A stretch of DNA of 38,198 bases from Clostridia bacterium (lineage in GTDB: Bacteria > Bacillota > Clostridia > Christensenellales > UBA1242): contig JAQVYC010000010.1 in assembly GCA_028708805.1 (NCBI GenBank), forward strand, positions 1-38,198. The letters run 5' to 3'. The stretch's first letter is position 1, and each line of letters starts with the position of its first letter. The translations under genes and the position numbers were made by a program. Below, in pieces: positions 1 through 8,009 of this stretch. The notes beneath the pieces were generated by a model. It had not been told where the DNA came from and did not search any database. It saw only the letters and a list, made by a program, of their open reading frames with translations.

Positions 1-226
1 TTATAAAACACTAAATAAACATTTTAGAATTATATATGACGAAACAGGAAGTATTGGAAAAAGATATCGTCGTCAAGATGCAATTGGAACACCTTTTTGC
101 TTAACTGTTGATAACGAAACTCTTTCAAATAACACTGTTACAATTCGAAATAGAGATGATATGAAGCAAATAACAATCAAACTTGATGAGATAATTAAGT
201 TTATAAATATTAAACTTGATGAATGA
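1..226 (+). CDS. glyS: Glycyl-tRNA synthetase, C-terminal end (partial)
   Basis: Only the last 74 codons are in the window (frame from base 2, stop TGA at 224-226). The peptide carries the strongly conserved C-terminal block of the single-chain (eukaryote/Gram-positive-type) glycyl-tRNA synthetase anticodon-binding domain: DETGSIGKRYRRQDAIGTP, followed by a TVTIRNRDDM segment. In the full enzyme the C-terminal domain binds the tRNA-Gly anticodon, while the class II catalytic core (not seen here) makes glycyl-tRNA in the cytoplasm. A strong intrinsic terminator follows within about 15 bases, so this is the end of its transcription unit. The family call is secure; nothing can be said about the rest of the protein. 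Confidence 0.93.
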   Translation, partial: YKTLNKHFRIIYDETGSIGKRYRRQDAIGTPFCLTVDNETLSNNTVTIRNRDDMKQITIKLDEIIKFINIKLDE

Positions 227-240
227 AAAAATATAAAATA

Positions 241-272
241 AAAGACTCAGCTTGAAAACTGAGTCTTTTTTC
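241..272 (+). terminator. Intrinsic terminator after glyS
   Basis: A perfect 9-bp stem (AAGACTCAG / CTGAGTCTT) with an 8-base loop is followed by a T-run on the plus strand. It ends the glyS transcript and sits between convergent genes. On the minus strand it offers only a short A/T flank to the amidase gene. Confidence 0.9.
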
Positions 273-323
273 AAAAAACAAAATTTATAAAGTCAAAAAT
301 TTTATAATTTCTGAAATTTTAAT

Positions 324-797
324 TTAATTATAAACTCCTGAAATTTTTAGGCATCTGATTTCTCTGGGGTTATACGCATTTAATAGTTTGTTTTTTACAT
401 TGTTTGTATGAGCTGTTACATAAATATTGCTGTTTTCTATTTTTGTTACTACTAAACTATGATTAAAATATGTGCTTTGTCTTATTTGTATAATATCTCC
501 TAGCTCTATTTCGTCAAGATAGCAAAGCATTGCAAATGGACCTTTTGATTTATTATTTAGAAGAAAAGTCTTTAAAAAATCAACTCCTGTCCAACTAGGG
601 CTTTTATTATTTGAGTTTATGTAATACCAGCCATTGTTTTTATTATAATTCATTATTCCGCTTCCAGCGAAAATACATTGAGAAACAAAGTTTGTGCAAT
701 CTCCGCCTAATCTGTCATAATTATAAAAGTTTGGATTTGTACTATTCCACCAAGTTAAAGCGTAGTCCACAACGCTTACTCTATTATATTGCTTCAT
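324..797 (-). CDS. Amidase_6-type (papain-like amidase) domain protein
   Basis: A 157-residue cytosol-sized protein with no signal peptide. It matches the putative amidase domain (Amidase_6, CHAP/papain-like fold) common in Firmicutes. It has the YAxxWW N-terminal helix, GGDCTNFVSQ with the probable nucleophile Cys34, a GW..YYINSN segment, the W/TGV block near 70, and FNHSLVV carrying the probable general base His113. Full-length family members are usually fused to signal peptides or cell-wall modules; this copy is the domain alone, so its substrate and location are unclear. There is no Shine-Dalgarno sequence before the ATG. A TAATAT hexamer lies 6 bases upstream, which suggests a leaderless mRNA. 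The gene converges on glyS. Family call good; biological role inferred only. Confidence 0.8.
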   Translation of the reverse strand: MKQYNRVSVVDYALTWWNSTNPNFYNYDRLGGDCTNFVSQCIFAGSGIMNYNKNNGWYYINSNNKSPSWTGVDFLKTFLLNNKSKGPFAMLCYLDEIELGDIIQIRQSTYFNHSLVVTKIENSNIYVTAHTNNVKNKLLNAYNPREIRCLKISGVYN

Positions 798-803
798 ATT
801 AAA

Positions 804-833
804 ATATTATTCTAACAAGAGAATCAATGTTAA
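804..833 (-). promoter_or_regulatory. Probable leaderless promoter of the amidase gene
   Basis: On the minus strand, TTAACA (828-833) and TAATAT (804-809) are separated by 18 bp. Only 6 bases separate the -10 hexamer from the ATG at 797, so transcription would begin at or next to the start codon. No Shine-Dalgarno sequence is present. Confidence 0.55.
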
Positions 834-862
834 AAAATTCTTTTATAAAATAAAACCTTATA

Positions 863-889
863 AAAAAAACTAGAATAATTTCTAGTTTT
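863..889 (-). terminator. Intrinsic terminator after the Ppx-like gene
   Basis: On the minus strand a hairpin with the arms AAACTAGAA / TTCTAGTTT is followed by a run of eight T's. It lies about 35 bases past the stop of the Ppx/GppA-like gene and closes the ferredoxin-ppx unit. Confidence 0.8.
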
Positions 890-922
890 AATTCAGTTAA
901 ATAAATTTATTTCAAAGGCTTT

Positions 923-2437
923 TTAAATAATTTGAAAATCTTTGTTGAAAACCTTTTTAAATGCTGGGGAAACTTTTTCTGCTTCTGCCATTTCATAGCT
1001 GGCATCTGTGTTGGTTTTTACTTTTATTATTACAATTTCGCCTAAAATATCGCAGTTGACATCGCTTATTTTTTGTTGCTTGTTGCAGTCTAAACTTTCA
1101 GAAAGTTTTATTAAAACACCTATTTTCCTTGCAGCCATCAAATCATCTTCATCAACTATATTTTTATACTTTATCCATTCAGAAAGTTGAAAATTTTCTA
1201 AATTCTGAAACTGGCAAGCAAATGCCGCAGTGATAATATCTCTGTGAGAAGCCCCGTATATTTTGGAATTTAAAATTATATCTTTGCTATATTTTGAATG
1301 ATTTTCAAAAGAAACTCGCTTCCCGCAATCGTACATTGCCGATGCTATTCGCAGGGCTTTAAAGTGCTTTCTTGTAAGCTTATGAATTATGCTTGTTTGT
1401 TTAAATAAATTTCTGGTGAAATTGTAAACCCATTCAGCATTAGAATCTTCAATGTTATAATAAAATCTTATATTTTCAAGGCTTGTTTCTAAAACATCGG
1501 CGGTATTGGATTCAACCGTTGTTTCTTTTAAAATTTTGGAAGCAATGACTGCATCACTGATTTTCTTAGTTGTTATATGCAAATTTTCATTAGAGTATAA
1601 TTCAAAGAATGCTTCCATTATAACAAAGCTACTTATGATGTTATCTAGACGCTCATTTGAAATATTTGCAGCAAGTCGCTTTGTTCTATCAAAACCATTT
1701 TCTTTTAAAATATTAAAGGCTTTGTCAAAGTCTTTCTTATTTATACAAAAATTATTGTCTTGGTCTAATGGATAACGAGTTATTTTTCGAACTAATCTAC
1801 TGAGAGCTAAAAAATACTGCCCTGCCCCTATAACGCCTATTTCCTCAGAGTTAAATTCTAAATTAATCTTTTCAAATTGTTCTTTTATAATTGCCTTCAT
1901 TTCTTTAATAATATTTTCCGTGTCGGTTCTGTCTTTAAATTTAAATGCCAAAGAATTGGCCCCAAACTCTAATATATGTGTTGAAATTATGTTTCTTTTA
2001 GCAAAATTTACAACCAAAGTGTTATTTGGATTTATATATAAAATTACAGCCTTATTAGGTTCAACTGAGTTTAAAATTGCATTATATACATATTTGATTT
2101 CATCATCATCGCTTAAAATATTAAAATTAAAACCAGTTGATGTTACAATTTCCTCAAACAGACCACGGGCATTTTTCACATTTAAAAAAATAGGCGAAGC
2201 CGCGCAATAAATCCTTGTTATATTATTAAATTCGCACAACTGTTTAAACATATTAAGATGCTTAATACATTCGTTTAATTTTGCTATGTTTATTGATTGA
2301 TTTTCATATATATCTTCGTCAAACCTTATTGTTTCTGATATTTTGTTTGATTTTATTAAATATGCTCCGCCTATTAAGCTAATTGTTGTCATTTTTACTG
2401 ATGCTGGACACATTTCTATTAATGCTGCCTTTTCCAA
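923..2437 (-). CDS. Degenerate Ppx/GppA family protein with C-terminal HD-like domain
   Basis: A 504-residue protein with the layout of exopolyphosphatase/guanosine-pentaphosphate phosphatases: an actin-like ASKHA half (about 1-300) and an HD-like helical half (about 310-490). The family frame is visible (LEFGANSLAFKF near 156-167 aligns with the usual PLGAxRLTxxF), but the active-site loops are changed. The first phosphate loop, normally DIGSNSxR, reads IEMCPASVK. The second, normally GGGSTE, reads NPNNTL at about 136-141. The HD doublet is YD (AMYDCGK). I infer loss or change of catalysis, perhaps a sensor or scaffold. The start is TTG (2435-2437) behind AAGGAG six bases away. It follows the ferredoxin gene by 13 bases, so the two are cotranscribed. 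Confidence 0.75.
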   Translation of the reverse strand: MEKAALIEMCPASVKMTTISLIGGAYLIKSNKISETIRFDEDIYENQSINIAKLNECIKHLNMFKQLCEFNNITRIYCAASPIFLNVKNARGLFEEIVTSTGFNFNILSDDDEIKYVYNAILNSVEPNKAVILYINPNNTLVVNFAKRNIISTHILEFGANSLAFKFKDRTDTENIIKEMKAIIKEQFEKINLEFNSEEIGVIGAGQYFLALSRLVRKITRYPLDQDNNFCINKKDFDKAFNILKENGFDRTKRLAANISNERLDNIISSFVIMEAFFELYSNENLHITTKKISDAVIASKILKETTVESNTADVLETSLENIRFYYNIEDSNAEWVYNFTRNLFKQTSIIHKLTRKHFKALRIASAMYDCGKRVSFENHSKYSKDIILNSKIYGASHRDIITAAFACQFQNLENFQLSEWIKYKNIVDEDDLMAARKIGVLIKLSESLDCNKQQKISDVNCDILGEIVIIKVKTNTDASYEMAEAEKVSPAFKKVFNKDFQII

Positions 2438-2450
2438 AGTATGCTCCTTT

Positions 2451-2618
2451 TTATTCTATTGTTATTGCTTGTGTTGGACATATCACAACACAACTGCCAC
2501 ATTTTATACATTTATTTTTATCTATTTGCGGTTTGCCGTCTTCTTCAAAACTAATTGCATTAACTGGACAAGTACTCACACAAGCACCGCATGCAATACA
2601 CTTGCTTTTGTCTATCAT
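2451..2618 (-). CDS. 2[4Fe-4S] ferredoxin
   Basis: A 55-residue bacterial ferredoxin. Two CxxCxxCxxxCP motifs, Cys7/10/13/17 and Cys37/40/43/47, bind two [4Fe-4S] clusters, and the two halves are clear internal repeats. It is a cytoplasmic low-potential electron carrier, usual in anaerobes that use pyruvate:ferredoxin oxidoreductase. I chose the ATG at 2618 because AGGGGATA lies just upstream and the protein then begins MIDKSKC, as in the family. An in-frame ATG 17 codons earlier has no ribosome site. Its partner oxidoreductase is not in the window, and the only cotranscribed gene is the degenerate Ppx-like protein. Family call is secure. Confidence 0.95.
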   Translation of the reverse strand: MIDKSKCIACGACVSTCPVNAISFEEDGKPQIDKNKCIKCGSCVVICPTQAITIE

Positions 2619-2681
2619 TAATTTATCCCCTATTTTATTCTTATGATTTACATCATAACATAAATTCAATATTTTGTAAAC

Positions 2682-2711
2682 AAAAAAATATTTGTTTAAT
2701 CTTAAACAAAT
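2682..2711 (-). terminator. Intrinsic terminator after the TSUP gene pair
   Basis: A nearly perfect palindrome (ATTTGTTTAA / TTAAACAAAT) is followed on the minus strand by a T7 run. It separates the transporter genes from the ferredoxin-ppx unit, although its stem is all A-T except two G-C pairs. Confidence 0.65.
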
Positions 2712-2739
2712 AATTGAATAAGTTTATATTTCTTTGATA

Positions 2740-3108
2740 TTATTTATCTTTTTGAAAAAGTTTGTAAAACTCGTAAAAAGACAACAAAATTAAAAATCCA
2801 GCATAAATGTAATGCAAAATTTCAGATTCGATTACACTAATTAGCAAAGCACCTAAAATGCAAAAAGCAACGCCAAAAACATCTAAAATAATAACACTTT
2901 TTATATCTACCATCTTATTTTTTGTGTGCATGATTAAAACAAAAACCGCCATAACTAAAAAAGCTATTAAATTATATCCTTGTGCTAGCTTTTGATTAAC
3001 AGCTAAAAATATTGTCAATAATGGAATTAAAAGCGTTCCACCACCCATTCCCATACCGCCAAAAACTCCACCTATTAGACCAAAAAGTATTAATAAAAAA
3101 ATTTCCAT
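2740..3108 (-). CDS. TSUP (TauE/SafE) half-transporter, second half
   Basis: A 122-residue, very hydrophobic protein of the sulfite-exporter TauE/SafE (TSUP) permease family. It starts with MEIFLLILFGLIGG and carries the family signature GGMGMGGGTLLIPLL near residues 18-32, then three more membrane segments, about four in all. Full-length TSUP proteins have about 250 residues and two such halves; this is one half. The ATG at 3108 is chosen because AAGGAG lies five bases before it. The longer reading frame that starts at 3150 has no ribosome site. The first half is encoded 91 bases upstream, so the pair probably forms a heterodimeric anion or organosulfur carrier in the cytoplasmic membrane. 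The substrate is unknown. Confidence 0.85.
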   Translation of the reverse strand: MEIFLLILFGLIGGVFGGMGMGGGTLLIPLLTIFLAVNQKLAQGYNLIAFLVMAVFVLIMHTKNKMVDIKSVIILDVFGVAFCILGALLISVIESEILHYIYAGFLILLSFYEFYKLFQKDK

Positions 3109-3199
3109 TTTTCTCCTTGAATTCATCGTTGTTAATATTGTAAACCGCACAAATTTATTGTTAATTTATAAAACTGAAAAATTTCATAATATTGATATT

Positions 3200-3592
3200 T
3201 TAAACAATTACCATATAGATACCCGAACCAAGCATAAGGCAAGCAAAAATAATTCTCACAGCTTTTCCACTTAATTTTTTTAATAATAAACCGCCTACAA
3301 TTCCCCCAAAAGTTACACTTCCCGCCAATATGGCAACTGTAAGCCAATCAAACTCAATCGAAACCGTATAAACAAAAGCACTCACAAGAGAGAGTGGAAA
3401 AATGACAGCTATTGCGGTTGCGTGTGCCTTTTTGTTTTCCAGTTTTTTAACTTTCTCTAAAATAGGAACTGCTATCATTCCACCACCGCCACCTAAAAAA
3501 CCGTTTATAAATCCTATCAAACTACCAAAAATTGCATCTATATACCACTTTGTAAAAACTTTTTTCTTTTTCATAAAATTATTATTATGCAA
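3200..3592 (-). CDS. TSUP (TauE/SafE) half-transporter, first half
   Basis: A 130-residue integral membrane protein with the TSUP signature GFLGGGGGMIAVPIL (about 33-47) and roughly four membrane helices, ending in GSGIYMVIV. It is the partner of the half-size gene just downstream; both are on the same strand and share a terminator. The start is uncertain. ATG codons at 3592 and 3574 (before MKKKKVFTKW) are both possible, and neither has a convincing Shine-Dalgarno sequence. The upstream region holds the divergent promoter of the large surface protein. Such split TSUP pairs occur in clostridia, so this is probably not a broken gene: each half has its own start and stop. Confidence 0.85.
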   Translation of the reverse strand: MHNNNFMKKKKVFTKWYIDAIFGSLIGFINGFLGGGGGMIAVPILEKVKKLENKKAHATAIAVIFPLSLVSAFVYTVSIEFDWLTVAILAGSVTFGGIVGGLLLKKLSGKAVRIIFACLMLGSGIYMVIV

Positions 3593-3606
3593 TTTTGAAT
3601 TTTTAT

Positions 3607-3635
3607 TTGATTTTAGGCAAATTTTATTATATACT
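3607..3635 (+). promoter_or_regulatory. Sigma-A-type promoter of the surface protein gene
   Basis: TTGATT (3607-3612), a 17-bp spacer and TATACT (3630-3635) are followed by a leader of about 30 bases and then GAGG before the ATG at 3673. On the opposite strand TATAAT (3626-3631 in plus coordinates) overlaps this -10, so the divergent TSUP promoter may compete for the same site. Confidence 0.7.
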
Positions 3636-3672
3636 AATTTAGTTTTAAACTATATTAACAGAGGTTGAAAAG

Positions 3673-6600
3673 ATGAAAAAATTGAAAAACATAGGTTATA
3701 TTTTTTGTTTAGTGATTATTGCTCTTGTATTTAATGTTTACAATGCAAATTTAAATAACTATGTCCATGCATATAATAACTTAAATTTTGAGGTAGTTAA
3801 TTTAACTAATAAGGATTTTAATAACTCTCCTAATTCAGTGAATCTTGATTCGTATCCATACGGTTGGAGTAAATTAAAAAAATCTAGCTCGGCAACTAGC
3901 GGAATTATTAATGTAAGTGAAAATGCAAATAAATTTTCTGCTAATTGTTCAAAATATCAGTTGGAAGAAAATCAAAATCCAAAAACTATGAGTCCTACTT
4001 ATGATAGTCGTGTTTTAATGATAAATTCAAAAAATTCAGAAGGTATTGTAAATTCAACAATTCAAGGATACTCATCTAATACGATAAGTTTGGAAAAATA
4101 TTCTTTTTATGAAATCAGTGTGTTGGTTTGCACAATGGATAACGCTTATGCAAGCATTTATTTAAATGGGTTTGATAATTATGCTACTAAGCAAGCAGTT
4201 ACAGTAAATGATAATTTTAAAAACATTCGCACAGAGAATAACAGATGGGAGACCTACTCTTTTTATATTCAAACAAACTTTGAAAGCATTTCATCAAAAA
4301 TTAATCTTTATCTTGGACAATCAAGTAGCAAAGCCTCAACTGGGGTTGTGTTTTTTGATAATATTTCAATTTTGAAACTAACCGAAAGTAAATTCGCTTC
4401 CGAAGTAAGCTCGACCACTATTAAACCAGAAGTAAATAATATAATAAATATGAATATAAATTATGTTTTAGAATATGCTTCAGAAGATTATAACTTTAAT
4501 TTCGAAACAGGAACTACGGCGGATAGCTGGATAAAAAAAGGAGCATTTGATTCCACAAATACAATTGCTAATGTCTTAAACATTTCTACTCCTGAAATAA
4601 TGCAGGGTTTAAATTTGAATTATCTTGGAACAGATACAACACTAAATAATAAATATGGACTAGTTTTATCTACAACAGAAGGTTGTGTTGGATTTGCATC
4701 AAAAGATATCGCAATCAATCAGTTTGGGCTTTATAAAATTTCAGTAAATGTTAAATGTGATAATATTAATGGTAATGTTTATGTAAAGCTCGTAGAGAAT
4801 GATGATATTCTTTTAATGTATCCTGAGTATGCTGATGACGAGTTTTATAATCCAACAACAAACTCCTTGAAACTTTCTTCTAATCTTGGAGATGATTTAG
4901 TAAATAACTATTCAACATTGAGTTTCTATGTTTCAGGGCACTCTCTTTATGATTCTTCGGTTAAATTGGAGCTTTGGCTAGGTGCTGATGATGACCTATC
5001 TAGTGGCACAGTCGTTTTCGATAATATCACAGTTGAAAAATTGAATTACAATGAGTTTAAATCAGTTTCAGCTGGAAATACTAATAAGGTTATAAAACTT
5101 ACAACTATCACCTCTACCCCTTCAATTGAAAATGGCTTTTTTAACAGCGGTATAAATCAAGATATAAATACTTCATTTCCTATTCAAGCTGAACAATGGA
5201 CACAATCTGTTAAAGAAAGTTCAACTTCGAATGTTTGGGGAATTGTAAACACTAACGAAGATAAATGGAATAATAACGGTTTCGTCTTAGCAAACCCTAA
5301 AAATCCAACTATTAAAATTGGTGGAACTACTATTACAACACCAATAACCGATACAAATAATATTTTAATGATATATAACAATATTCAATCATATCAAACA
5401 ATTACAAGCCCAGAATTTAATACTGATAGCAACTCTTATTATTCTTTTGCCTTTGATTTTATGGCAATGAATTTTATTTCGAGTGGAAATTCTATTTTAA
5501 ATATTTATTTACAAGATAATGATGGCAAAATTCTTTATGAAGATTTTGATGTTTATTCTAGTGCGTGGGAAAATTATTCTATAACTATAAAAACAGAACA
5601 TTCTTCTAAAAAATTAAAGCTAATTTTGGAAGTTGGTAGTGAATCAGAACCCGCTTTTGGAATTGTTTATTTAGACAATGTTACTCTAACGAAACAAACT
5701 TTAAATGAAGAAGATTATACTGAAATAATTCAAAATAAAAATAATAATGTTTTAGACTTGTCTAATCTTGGCTTATATGTAAAGGGCAATGAGAAAAACG
5801 AATTCGGAATTTATGATGCCCTACTATTCAATGCCGAACTTGATATAGAAACCCAAGATACTCTTGCTATGGGCGGAGTTATAGATGAAGAAAACAATTT
5901 TAATATTAATTTCCCCGAAACAAATACAAACATTGTTAAAAATATGCTTGCTATATCAAATTTAGGGGTTGTTACTTATTCGTTAACTTCTAAGTCTGAT
6001 TTAAAATTAACTGCAAATTCTTATTATAAATTTAGTGTTTACATTAAAACAGAATTTACAGAAGAAGTTACAGAAGAAGCTGATGATGACGAAGATAAAA
6101 AACATAATTTTGGTGCCGAATTTACTCTTAACGGACTCAAAGATGCATCTATGACAAGTATTAAATCAAACGGTTTCAATGAATATGTAATGTATGTTTT
6201 GGCAAGCAAAGAAACAACAGTTCAAGTTAAATTTGCTTTTACTAGCGATTGCTATGCTACAACAGGAAATGCCTTTTTTGACAACTTTAAATTTGAAGAA
6301 ATTGATAAAGAACAATATGATAATGCAGTTGCTTCTGATACTGAGTTGATTTTAGCTGGCACTGATACAAGTGAAGATAATGAAGAACCAAAACCAGTTG
6401 AAGAAAACACTGGATTTGGTGCTGAAATTTGGATAGGAATTTCTACAATTATTATGACTGCTGCCATTATTCTTGCCGTTATACTTTCCTACCTTAGAAA
6501 ATTAGATTTGAAAAAATATAAAGCTAAGAAAAAAATTGTTACAACTTATAATAGAGCAACAACGGTTTCACGAGATGTTGTTATAAAAGAAGCTCAGAAC

Positions 6601-7026
6601 CGAAGAGATGCTGAAATTAAATTATTAAATGGTGATATCAAAGACCTTGAAAGTTATATCGAAAATCTTGAAGTGGATAACAAAGAAAGAATTGCAAAGC
6701 AACGAACTGAAAAGAAAATCACTAAAAAGTCTGAACGCGAATTTAAAATTTATGCTAATGCTCGTGGGAAAGCCTTAAAAGACATTGATAAAATTAAAGA
6801 AAAAATTAATAATATAAATTCACCAGAGTGGTTATTGCAACAAGAAAAATTAATAACGGCTGAGAAAGCAAAAGCCAAAAAAACAAATAATTTGAAAGAT
6901 ACTATTTTAAAGGACAAAAAAGATATTACTAAAAATGAAACTTTAAAAGAAAAAGAAGTTACTTTGGAATCTGAAACAAAAACAAATAAAGAAACAGAAA
7001 CAGAAACCAAAAACCAAAAACAATGA
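3673..7026 (+). CDS. Large membrane-anchored surface protein with four jelly-roll-like repeats and a cytoplasmic coiled coil
   Basis: A 1117-residue protein that I do not recognise as a named family. A signal peptide covers about 1-33. Four modules of about 190-200 residues follow (about 34-237, 267-457, 487-675, 690-877). Each ends in the same strand motif: FDNISILKL, FDNITVEKL, LDNVTLTKQ, FDNFKFEEI. The fold looks like carbohydrate-binding CBM4/9-type beta-sandwiches. An acidic linker (896-911) leads to one membrane helix (about 919-940), then about 175 charged residues predicted as coiled coil with a Lys/Glu/Thr-rich tail. It would display the modules outside and a helical rod inside, with no catalytic or sortase motif. 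It has its own promoter and terminator. Binding of glycans or the spore/cell wall is inference. Confidence 0.7.
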   Translation: MKKLKNIGYIFCLVIIALVFNVYNANLNNYVHAYNNLNFEVVNLTNKDFNNSPNSVNLDSYPYGWSKLKKSSSATSGIINVSENANKFSANCSKYQLEENQNPKTMSPTYDSRVLMINSKNSEGIVNSTIQGYSSNTISLEKYSFYEISVLVCTMDNAYASIYLNGFDNYATKQAVTVNDNFKNIRTENNRWETYSFYIQTNFESISSKINLYLGQSSSKASTGVVFFDNISILKLTESKFASEVSSTTIKPEVNNIINMNINYVLEYASEDYNFNFETGTTADSWIKKGAFDSTNTIANVLNISTPEIMQGLNLNYLGTDTTLNNKYGLVLSTTEGCVGFASKDIAINQFGLYKISVNVKCDNINGNVYVKLVENDDILLMYPEYADDEFYNPTTNSLKLSSNLGDDLVNNYSTLSFYVSGHSLYDSSVKLELWLGADDDLSSGTVVFDNITVEKLNYNEFKSVSAGNTNKVIKLTTITSTPSIENGFFNSGINQDINTSFPIQAEQWTQSVKESSTSNVWGIVNTNEDKWNNNGFVLANPKNPTIKIGGTTITTPITDTNNILMIYNNIQSYQTITSPEFNTDSNSYYSFAFDFMAMNFISSGNSILNIYLQDNDGKILYEDFDVYSSAWENYSITIKTEHSSKKLKLILEVGSESEPAFGIVYLDNVTLTKQTLNEEDYTEIIQNKNNNVLDLSNLGLYVKGNEKNEFGIYDALLFNAELDIETQDTLAMGGVIDEENNFNINFPETNTNIVKNMLAISNLGVVTYSLTSKSDLKLTANSYYKFSVYIKTEFTEEVTEEADDDEDKKHNFGAEFTLNGLKDASMTSIKSNGFNEYVMYVLASKETTVQVKFAFTSDCYATTGNAFFDNFKFEEIDKEQYDNAVASDTELILAGTDTSEDNEEPKPVEENTGFGAEIWIGISTIIMTAAIILAVILSYLRKLDLKKYKAKKKIVTTYNRATTVSRDVVIKEAQNRRDAEIKLLNGDIKDLESYIENLEVDNKERIAKQRTEKKITKKSEREFKIYANARGKALKDIDKIKEKINNINSPEWLLQQEKLITAEKAKAKKTNNLKDTILKDKKDITKNETLKEKEVTLESETKTNKETETETKNQKQ

Positions 7027-7089
7027 TAAAAATTAACTTAATAAAAATTTTTTAATAAATTTTAAACAACATTAATGAATACTTGATTA

Positions 7090-7130
7090 AATGTGCATTT
7101 CTTAGATTTACTATGGATGCACATTTTTTT
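7090..7130 (+). terminator. Intrinsic terminator after the surface protein gene
   Basis: A 9-bp stem (AATGTGCAT / ATGCACATT) with an 18-base loop is followed by TTTTT on the plus strand, about 65 bases past the stop codon. It separates this gene from the convergent sigK. Confidence 0.85.
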
Positions 7131-7163
7131 ATTTAATGAAAACTAATTAATTCGTAATATGTT

Positions 7164-7865
7164 TCAAGCATCATCATTAATGTTTTTAAGATGTTCTTTT
7201 ATAGTGGCAAGAGCCTTTGTTTCTAGCCTAGATATGTATGACCTTGAAATTCCTAGCTTCACAGCAACTTCTCTTTGCGTTAACGCAGGAATTCCGCCTA
7301 TACCATAACGCATTTTTAAAATGTCTGCTTCTCTTTTACTAAGAGTGCTATCAATCAATTTACATATCTTTTCGGTTACAATGTTATTCTCAACTATACC
7401 GTAAATTTCATCATCTAAGGATGGAATGATTTCTAATAATTCCACTTCGTTTCCGTCTTTATCTTGCCCTAGGTTTTCTTGAAGAGATATCACTTTTTTG
7501 TGTTTTTTGTTAACTCTTATTAGCATCAGAATTTCATTCTCAATACATCTTGCTGCATATGTGGAAAGCTGAGTCCCTTTACCGTATTCGAATGTGTTTA
7601 TTGCTTTAATTAACCCAATTGAGCCTACCGAAAGCAAATCATCTGCTTCACCAGCTCCTGAATATTTTTTAACAATATGTGCTACTAATCTTAAATTATG
7701 ATTGATTAAAATATCTTTCGCCTTTTTATCCCCACTCTTGAATTTACTAAAATACATTTTCTCTTCTTCCAGTGTTAACGGCTTAGGAAATCCTGATGCG
7801 TTATTAATAAATGAAGAGAATAATAATATTCTATTCATAAACAAGATAAAATTTTCAAAAACCAA
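7164..7865 (-). CDS. sigK: Sporulation sigma factor SigK (with pro-sequence)
   Basis: A 233-residue sigma-70 family factor that matches mother-cell sigma-K closely: FPKPLTLEEEKMYF (26-39), the NHNLRLVAHIVKKY box (56-69), DDLLSVGSIGLIKAI (region 2, about 75-89), TYAARCIENEILM, and a region 4 helix-turn-helix TQREVAVKLGISRSYISRLE (196-215). Residues 1-20 are hydrophobic and align with the sigma-K pro-sequence that SpoIVFB cleaves in Bacillus, so the product is probably made as inactive pro-sigma-K that must be processed. The gene is continuous, with no skin element. The start is TTG (7863-7865), with GGAGG six bases upstream. A terminator-like hairpin stands directly before that ribosome site. 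Late spore coat and cortex genes would be its targets. Confidence 0.93.
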   Translation of the reverse strand: MVFENFILFMNRILLFSSFINNASGFPKPLTLEEEKMYFSKFKSGDKKAKDILINHNLRLVAHIVKKYSGAGEADDLLSVGSIGLIKAINTFEYGKGTQLSTYAARCIENEILMLIRVNKKHKKVISLQENLGQDKDGNEVELLEIIPSLDDEIYGIVENNIVTEKICKLIDSTLSKREADILKMRYGIGGIPALTQREVAVKLGISRSYISRLETKALATIKEHLKNINDDA

Positions 7866-7881
7866 ATCAGTCCTCCAAACA

Positions 7882-7912
7882 TAAAAAATAGCACACCCTT
7901 TGGTATGCTATT
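7882..7912 (-). terminator. Terminator-like hairpin between ftsY and sigK
   Basis: On the minus strand an 11-bp stem with one mismatch (AATAGCATACC / GGTGTGCTATT) is followed by a T6 run, ending only a few bases before the sigK Shine-Dalgarno sequence. It can stop smc-ftsY transcripts. A CATATATA element just upstream (7912-7919) could be the -10 of a sporulation promoter whose start point would fall inside the left arm. Confidence 0.75.
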
Positions 7913-8009
7913 ATATATGCTTTTTATTGTCGATTTTTGCTTGTACAGTGAAAACTATTGTTAAAAGTTTATCTTAAATTAAAATAATTTAGTCGAAAGT
8001 TTAAAAAAT

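Noticed and set aside
7164-7865. Skin-type insertion in sigK
   Set aside because: The sigK frame is continuous, with no recombinase or split halves.
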